Part shown: positions 59,395 to 64,000 of the stretch, in pieces | How the letters are laid out: each line of letters begins with the position of its first letter | How positions within the stretch are numbered: position 1 is the stretch's first letter | NCBI GenBank assembly: GCA_965212145.1 | Contig: CBDBUY010000009.1 | Span: 310,001-374,000 of the forward strand | From: JAAEPI01 sp965212145 | Lineage (GTDB): Bacteria > Bacteroidota > Bacteroidia > Cytophagales > Cyclobacteriaceae | Direction of reading: 5' to 3' | DNA: 64,000 bases | The notes under the pieces: model-generated | Database searches by the model: none | The model's input: the letters and a program-made list of their open reading frames with translations, nothing else | Told to the model about the DNA's origin: nothing | Position numbers and translations under genes: made by a program

Positions 59395-62157
59395 GTGAAA
59401 AGACTTTTCTTTCTTCTTTTTTCCTCCTTTTTGCTTGGAAGCTTAGTGGCACAGCCTTCGGACAGTCTAATGACCAGACTTAATGAAGACTTGTCGGAAA
59501 AGGAGCGAGCACAGGTTTACATTGATCTGGCCTGGGAGTTCAGAGACATTAGACCAGATTCCACGGTATATTATGCAAAGAAGGCCATATCGGTTTCGGA
59601 ATTATATGGTTTTCCCCATGAACGAATTCAAGCGATCAACTTTCTAGGTGTCGGGTATCGAAATCTGAGTTTGTACTCAAAAGCTCTCGAACAGTATCTG
59701 CTGGCTTTGAAGTTGGCGGAGAAGGATAGAAATTTCGAGCAGCGAGGATACTCACTTATTAACATTGCCAACCTTCATCTTTTCCAAAAGGATTACATAG
59801 AGTCTCGCAGGTATCTGATCATGGCCCTTGATCAAGCTCAGGAATTAAATGACCTGGCGATGATTGGCTATAGTCACATTAATCTGGGACGAGTACATAG
59901 GGAATTGCAAGAGTACGATTTGGCTATGCAGTATTTCGATCAGGCCGCCACAGTTCGTAAACAATTGGACGATGATTACGGGTTGTTATCTATCAAGTTG
60001 GACCGAGCTGAAGTTCTTAGACTTAAAGGTTCCCTGGATGAAGCCTTGGTTGAATTTAGGTCAGTAATTAAGGAATTAGAGACGTTACAGGATTTAAGGG
60101 GTTTGGCAAGGTCTTACAATGGCCTATCCAGGATTTATTTGAGCAAGGGTGATATTCAAAAAGCGGAGCAGAGTGCCTTGGAGTCTATAGAAATTGCTCA
60201 AGGCCTATCTCTAAAGTATGAGCAAAAGGAATCTCTGAAGATTCTGGCAGAAGTGAATGCCAAAATGGGACTTTATCAGGAAGCGTATGAGTATCTGGAA
60301 TCCTATTCCAATCTTAATTATCAGATTTTCAGCGAGGAGAAAATTCGTCAGGTGGAACAGCTCAAGTCGCAAGCTGAGATAGAGCGACAGGAAGCGGAAA
60401 ACGACCTGCTTAGAGAACAATCAGCTCGACAAGGGATCATCTCTTATTTCTTGGCCATCGTGGCGGTACTGTTTATGATTACCGCTTTCGTATCGTACCG
60501 AGCATTTATAATTAAGAGAAAACTGTCCGTAGAGGTCAATAACCAAAAGAATCAAATCCAAAAGGATAAAGACCTAATCGAGCAACAAGCTGCTAAACTT
60601 AAGGAGCTTGACGAGACCAAATCAAGGTTTTTCTCGAACGTCTCTCACGACCTAAGGACACCACTTAGTCTCATTCTTGGGAATCTTGAAATTGCGATGA
60701 GTGATACAGATTCCTACTTTAGTCCTTCAAGCAAACAGAGCCTGGAATCAAGTTTAAGAAATGCGCGTCGCTTGGTTCATCTTACGGATGAAATCAATGA
60801 TATTACTCGTCTCGAGGAAGGTAAAATAAGTCTAAAGAAGGAACCTGTTCAGATGATTCCATTTCTTAAGGTTCTGACCGATATGTTTAAGTCTGCGGCT
60901 GAATCCAAGGGAGTCAAACTTGACTTTCAATCCTCATTGAAAAGCTCAGAATCAGTACAGTTAGACTCGAGCCAATTTGAGAAAGTTTATTATAATTTGA
61001 TCTCGAATGCCATCAGACATTGTCAAGTTGGGGATAAGATTAGTGTCAATGTTTCCAAGTATGAGAAAAATATCTTGATTGAGTTTTCAGATACTGGTAC
61101 AGGTATTCATCCTCAAGCTCTGCCTAATATATTCGAAAGGTACTATCAGTCTCATGAAGGAAATCGCGGAATTAAAGAAGGGCTTGGGATCGGGCTTTCT
61201 TTGGTAAAAGAACTGGTAAGGTTACATGACGGTGAAATATCCGTGTCAAGTGAACTGGGAAAAGGTACGACTTTCATAATTTCATTGCCGGCAAGTTCAA
61301 ATGATGAAGGTGTCTTGGCGGAAATTTCGGATTTCATTCGGGATCACAACGAGTCGACAAATATTCCTAAGAAGAATTCTCCGTCATCTATTGACATGGA
61401 GGATAAGCTCGATCCAAAACCCCGAATTCTGATCGTTGATGATCACCCTGAAATCCGAAGATATATTAGGCAGATATTGGAAGATGATTATGAAGTAAAG
61501 GAAGCTTCGCACGGTTTAGAGGCTTTGGATTTATTGGAAAGACAGGAAGTGGAACTCATTGTCACTGATCTAATGATGCCATGGATGGATGGGTTTGAGT
61601 TGATAGAGTCGATTCAAGCAAACCCTGAGTATAAGAAGATTCCGATGTTAATTGTTTCTGCACGTATCTCGGACGATGATCGTGAAAAAGCACTAATCCA
61701 AGGGATCAATGACTTCATTCAGAAACCATTTGATAAAAAAGAGCTGGAGCTCAGAATCAATAATTTACTTCAGTCGAATCAAAATACTGATTCATTTGAA
61801 TCGGTGGCGTCCAGGCAAAATATTGAATCTTACGGACAGGAGATTCTTAAGAAAGTAGAGAGTTATATCAAGGAGAATATTGAAGACACAAATCTGAGTG
61901 TGCTCCAACTTGGGGATGCTATAGCTGCGTCAGAACGTCAAGTTTACCGATTGATTAAGAAGGTGAGTGGGAAAACTCCCTATGAATACATAACTGACGT
62001 GCGTATTCAGTACGCAGATTACTTGATTCGGAAAAATAAAGTGAAAAGTGCTTCTGAGGCGGCTAGAATGGTAGGCATTAAGAATGTAACAACCTTCAAT
62101 AAGCAATACGAGAAGAGGTTCGGAAATAAACCGACCGAATTATTCGAAAACTCTTAA
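59395..62157 (+). CDS. Hybrid one-protein two-component regulator: periplasmic TPR, histidine kinase, receiver, AraC DNA-binding domain
   Basis: 920 residues from the GTG at 59395, which begins a signal peptide (LFFLLFSSFLLGSLVAQ). TPR units follow to about 330 and a membrane segment at about 347-370. A coiled coil leads to the HisKA box with His418 (NVSHDLRTP). The HATPase domain holds NLISNAIRH and GLGIGLSLVKEL. The receiver domain has phospho-acceptor Asp725 (VTDLMMPWMDG), and a single AraC-type HTH closes it (SERQVYRLIKKVSGKTPYEY). One protein thus senses, phosphorylates and binds DNA. The convergent DUF4249/TonB pair may be a target, by analogy only. Confidence 0.9.
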   Translation: MKRLFFLLFSSFLLGSLVAQPSDSLMTRLNEDLSEKERAQVYIDLAWEFRDIRPDSTVYYAKKAISVSELYGFPHERIQAINFLGVGYRNLSLYSKALEQYLLALKLAEKDRNFEQRGYSLINIANLHLFQKDYIESRRYLIMALDQAQELNDLAMIGYSHINLGRVHRELQEYDLAMQYFDQAATVRKQLDDDYGLLSIKLDRAEVLRLKGSLDEALVEFRSVIKELETLQDLRGLARSYNGLSRIYLSKGDIQKAEQSALESIEIAQGLSLKYEQKESLKILAEVNAKMGLYQEAYEYLESYSNLNYQIFSEEKIRQVEQLKSQAEIERQEAENDLLREQSARQGIISYFLAIVAVLFMITAFVSYRAFIIKRKLSVEVNNQKNQIQKDKDLIEQQAAKLKELDETKSRFFSNVSHDLRTPLSLILGNLEIAMSDTDSYFSPSSKQSLESSLRNARRLVHLTDEINDITRLEEGKISLKKEPVQMIPFLKVLTDMFKSAAESKGVKLDFQSSLKSSESVQLDSSQFEKVYYNLISNAIRHCQVGDKISVNVSKYEKNILIEFSDTGTGIHPQALPNIFERYYQSHEGNRGIKEGLGIGLSLVKELVRLHDGEISVSSELGKGTTFIISLPASSNDEGVLAEISDFIRDHNESTNIPKKNSPSSIDMEDKLDPKPRILIVDDHPEIRRYIRQILEDDYEVKEASHGLEALDLLERQEVELIVTDLMMPWMDGFELIESIQANPEYKKIPMLIVSARISDDDREKALIQGINDFIQKPFDKKELELRINNLLQSNQNTDSFESVASRQNIESYGQEILKKVESYIKENIEDTNLSVLQLGDAIAASERQVYRLIKKVSGKTPYEYITDVRIQYADYLIRKNKVKSASEAARMVGIKNVTTFNKQYEKRFGNKPTELFENS

Positions 62158-62324
62158 TGATTCGCGATCTCAGTAAGCTGTGCTTCACTGAAAGCGTTAA
62201 AGTAGGCATTAACAGTCCCGGGATTCTCTATGAAAATTTCCGGAGAGGTATTGAAATGATTTACTTTCTTGGAGGATAGTAACCTCGAAAGGCCTCTTGA
62301 AATCTTATTTTCACGGTTAAGCAT
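62154..62324 (-). CDS. Small hypothetical ORF, 56 residues
   Basis: Starts MLNRENKISRGLSRLLSSKK and ends QLTEIANH. The last codons overlap the end of the regulator gene on the other strand. Basic at the start and mixed later, with no family recognised. The position, just after another tiny minus-strand ORF, favours co-transcription, but chance cannot be excluded. Confidence 0.35.
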   Translation of the reverse strand: MLNRENKISRGLSRLLSSKKVNHFNTSPEIFIENPGTVNAYFNAFSEAQLTEIANH

Positions 62325-62335
62325 AATGAGCAGAT

Positions 62336-62458
62336 TTAGGCGTTGTATGAACCAATATTGACCATTGAATTCCGGCTTCTTTTTCGTTGCAAAGTCATTT
62401 TAAAACCAATGATTGCAGCCAGTGCCGAAATGATAATTAATACAAGTTTTTTGTTCAT
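62336..62458 (-). CDS. Small membrane-peptide ORF, 40 residues
   Basis: Starts MNKKLVLIIISALAAIIGFK, one clear membrane helix, then a strongly basic tail RKRSRNSMVN. No family recognised. It lies 11 bases before the 56-residue ORF on the same strand and below the DUF4249 gene. Confidence 0.4.
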   Translation of the reverse strand: MNKKLVLIIISALAAIIGFKMTLQRKRSRNSMVNIGSYNA

Positions 62459-62512
62459 CACGTCCTTAGGGCACACTTGAATAAAGCCCCCCCTAAAAAT
62501 CTCATAAAAAAA

Positions 62513-63331
62513 TTATTGAACGACAACCGATCCTGACTGAACAGCGGATGCACCAAAGAATCCTAATACCAACTCGTCGCTATCGGTATATCGTAAATTG
62601 CCTTGTAACACTGCCGGGGCTGTCCCTGAAGAACTGCCTAGGGAAGTCGTTTGTAACTTGAGTAATTCCAGAAAATCAAAGGCTTCCTTACTGAGGGACA
62701 AGAGCTCAATTGTGACTTCATCTCCCTGGTCGTATTCGAACCTAGAGATATTGTGAGGTAGGAGTTGACCATTGATGAATTGATCACTGAGTAGCTCGAG
62801 TTGTTCTGGGTCGTTAAGTAGTTCGCCATTTTTGAATCCTTTGTAGCGGTAATAATTCTCCTCATCCTGTGGATCTTGAGTTTGTACTACCGGATAGTAA
62901 ACCGTTTCGTCTTCCCCAGTATCGGGGTTTTGTCTAATAAATGAACTAATGGAAATGTTTTCAATAGCAGGGACTGGGTTCAGGTTTTCTGAATTGGATA
63001 CAATAGTTCGGCCATTCGAAAGGACTACCTCAAGGCTATAACCGATCGTTTCAGCACCAGCAAAAACATCAGAAACATAAACACCATCTGTGGTATGCAC
63101 GAAAGCTCGATCTACCGCCCCATCATTAACCGTTACAATGGCATCCTCAATGGGCTCCTCTTGTCGGTCAGAATCGAAGCTCACAGTTCGGGAAAGCTTC
63201 ACCCAATGCTGTTTGTCTTCATCGGTAACCCAGCCCTCAATGACCACAACGTTTTGGCCCGCAGGTATTTCGATATCAGGATTAGAACATCCCAAGATCA
63301 AAGCGGTCAATATGATCAGTAACTTTTTCAA
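62513..63331 (-). CDS. DUF4249 outer-membrane lipoprotein
   Basis: 272 residues with lipobox ILGCSNPD and the DUF4249 opening VVVIEGWVTDED, HWVKLSRTVSF, and EPIEDAIVTVNDG, which form a beta-sandwich. DUF4249 lipoproteins are always paired with a TonB receptor in Bacteroidota, presumably as the surface partner of the transporter. Here its start overlaps the receptor's end by 4 bases. The imported compound is unknown. Confidence 0.88.
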   Translation of the reverse strand: MKKLLIILTALILGCSNPDIEIPAGQNVVVIEGWVTDEDKQHWVKLSRTVSFDSDRQEEPIEDAIVTVNDGAVDRAFVHTTDGVYVSDVFAGAETIGYSLEVVLSNGRTIVSNSENLNPVPAIENISISSFIRQNPDTGEDETVYYPVVQTQDPQDEENYYRYKGFKNGELLNDPEQLELLSDQFINGQLLPHNISRFEYDQGDEVTIELLSLSKEAFDFLELLKLQTTSLGSSSGTAPAVLQGNLRYTDSDELVLGFFGASAVQSGSVVVQ

Positions 63332-64000
63332 AACCTGAAGTTGTAAGTGACTGATGGAATGGCTGTTCTGAAAATCGAGTAGGGGATGGCTTCCGTCTGC
63401 CCGGGATCGGTCTCAGATTCTCGGAAGAAAAATGAATAGATGTTTCTTCTGGCGTAGACATTATAAATCGTAAATACCCAGCTGTCCCGGTTCTGTCTTG
63501 GCGCTCCAGATTTTCTGGTAGCTCTACCATCTATTTTTAGGGAGATATCCATTCGGTGGTAGTCAGGGAGCCTGTTTTGGTTTCTGTCCTCAAAATGGGG
63601 TACGATCTTCCCATCAAAAACGAATTTCCCTCTAGGCAGAGTCAAAGGCCGACCCGAGTTATAATTGAAAGTGCCGGATGCACTCACTCTGGGAGATATC
63701 TGATAAATTCCTGTCAAGGTGACGTCATGTAGCTTGTCAAAATCCGCGGCAAAAAATTTGCCTTCATTGATTTCCAGGGAAGAGAATTCATTCTGAAACT
63801 GCTGTTCACTTCTGGAAAGCGTATAACTCAGCCAGCCCCTCATTTTGCCAGTGTTTTTCTTGATGAATACTTCCAAACCATATGCTAGACCTATGCCTGC
63901 AAGTAATTCGGTTTCTAAGTTCTCATTAAACAATAGATCCGCCCCGTCTTTAAATTCAATCACATTGTTGATTTTCTTGTAATACAACTCAAGGCTGAAT
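63328..64000 (-). CDS. TonB-dependent receptor, C-terminal part, cut by the window end
   Basis: The frame is open through the right edge. The visible about 224 residues are barrel strands typical of DUF4249-associated receptors: LELYYKKINNVIEFKDGADLL, GYTLSRSEQQF, GIYQISPRVSASGTFNYNSG, and the end TAIPSVTYNFRF with a terminal Phe. The plug and any N-terminal domain lie outside the window. It is the first gene of the pair with DUF4249. Confidence 0.88.
   Translation of the reverse strand, partial: FSLELYYKKINNVIEFKDGADLLFNENLETELLAGIGLAYGLEVFIKKNTGKMRGWLSYTLSRSEQQFQNEFSSLEINEGKFFAADFDKLHDVTLTGIYQISPRVSASGTFNYNSGRPLTLPRGKFVFDGKIVPHFEDRNQNRLPDYHRMDISLKIDGRATRKSGAPRQNRDSWVFTIYNVYARRNIYSFFFRESETDPGQTEAIPYSIFRTAIPSVTYNFRF

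Noticed and set aside
1..64000. CRISPR arrays, insertion sequences with transposases, prophage genes, rRNA
   Set aside because: No regularly spaced repeats, no transposase or integrase frames and no rRNA segments were seen on either strand.

Overview
The window looks like chromosomal DNA of a free-living, probably marine member of the Bacteroidota (Cytophagales-like). This is inferred from several things. Start codons generally lack Shine-Dalgarno sequences. Several promoters match the Bacteroidota -7 element TAnnTTTG. There are many secreted lipoproteins, TonB receptors (one paired with a DUF4249 lipoprotein), a one-protein TPR/histidine kinase/receiver/AraC regulator, and Na+-coupled symporters. 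Species cannot be named from the sequence alone.

Layout. 1-4.3 kb: end of an amidohydrolase, a glyoxalase-fold protein, cysteine synthesis (cysE-cysM), a class IV aminotransferase and a VIT1/CCC1 metal transporter. 4.3-12.5 kb: a racemase, a large glycoside hydrolase lipoprotein, tRNA-Cys with a duplicated 3' tail and terminator, ribosomal protein S1 with very long charged tails, and a YtcJ-like amidohydrolase. 12.5-21.1 kb: murB, a MaoC hydratase, a NagZ-like GH3 lipoprotein, a PhoX-like phosphatase, an S1/P1-type zinc enzyme, rpsT, radC and an MscS channel. 21.2-26 kb: a saccharopine-dehydrogenase-like enzyme and three tandem WG-repeat paralogues. 26.1-33 kb: a tightly overlapped operon of an AGCS symporter, a TonB receptor, a Fes-like esterase and a DUF4212/SSS symporter pair. 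33-36.3 kb: a ThDP enzyme and an aldehyde dehydrogenase. 36.4-41.1 kb: the thrA-thrB-thrC operon. 41.1-43.2 kb: PhzF and a secreted amidohydrolase. 43.2-48.4 kb: the Anbu operon (circularly permuted ATP-grasp, alpha-E, Anbu protease, transglutaminase) and a DoxX-like gene, bracketed by two homologous non-coding elements. 48.4-57.3 kb: an amidase, an esterase, a giant BNR/VPS10 protein, a short SSB, VanZ and sucC. 57.4-64 kb: a LolD-like ATPase, an EamA transporter, GNAT, a hybrid regulator, two tiny ORFs, and a DUF4249 lipoprotein with its TonB receptor (cut by the window end).

The most unusual item is the pair of intergenic elements at about 43.21-43.57 kb and 48.06-48.42 kb. Each has the same order: five DnaA-box-like 9-mers at 10-12 bp spacing, a TTG-N19 promoter-like block, about 270 nt with several hairpins, and an intrinsic terminator. 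At least three helices differ between the copies by compensating base changes, which supports a real structured RNA on the + strand. I do not recognise the family. The two copies lie as direct repeats around the Anbu operon.
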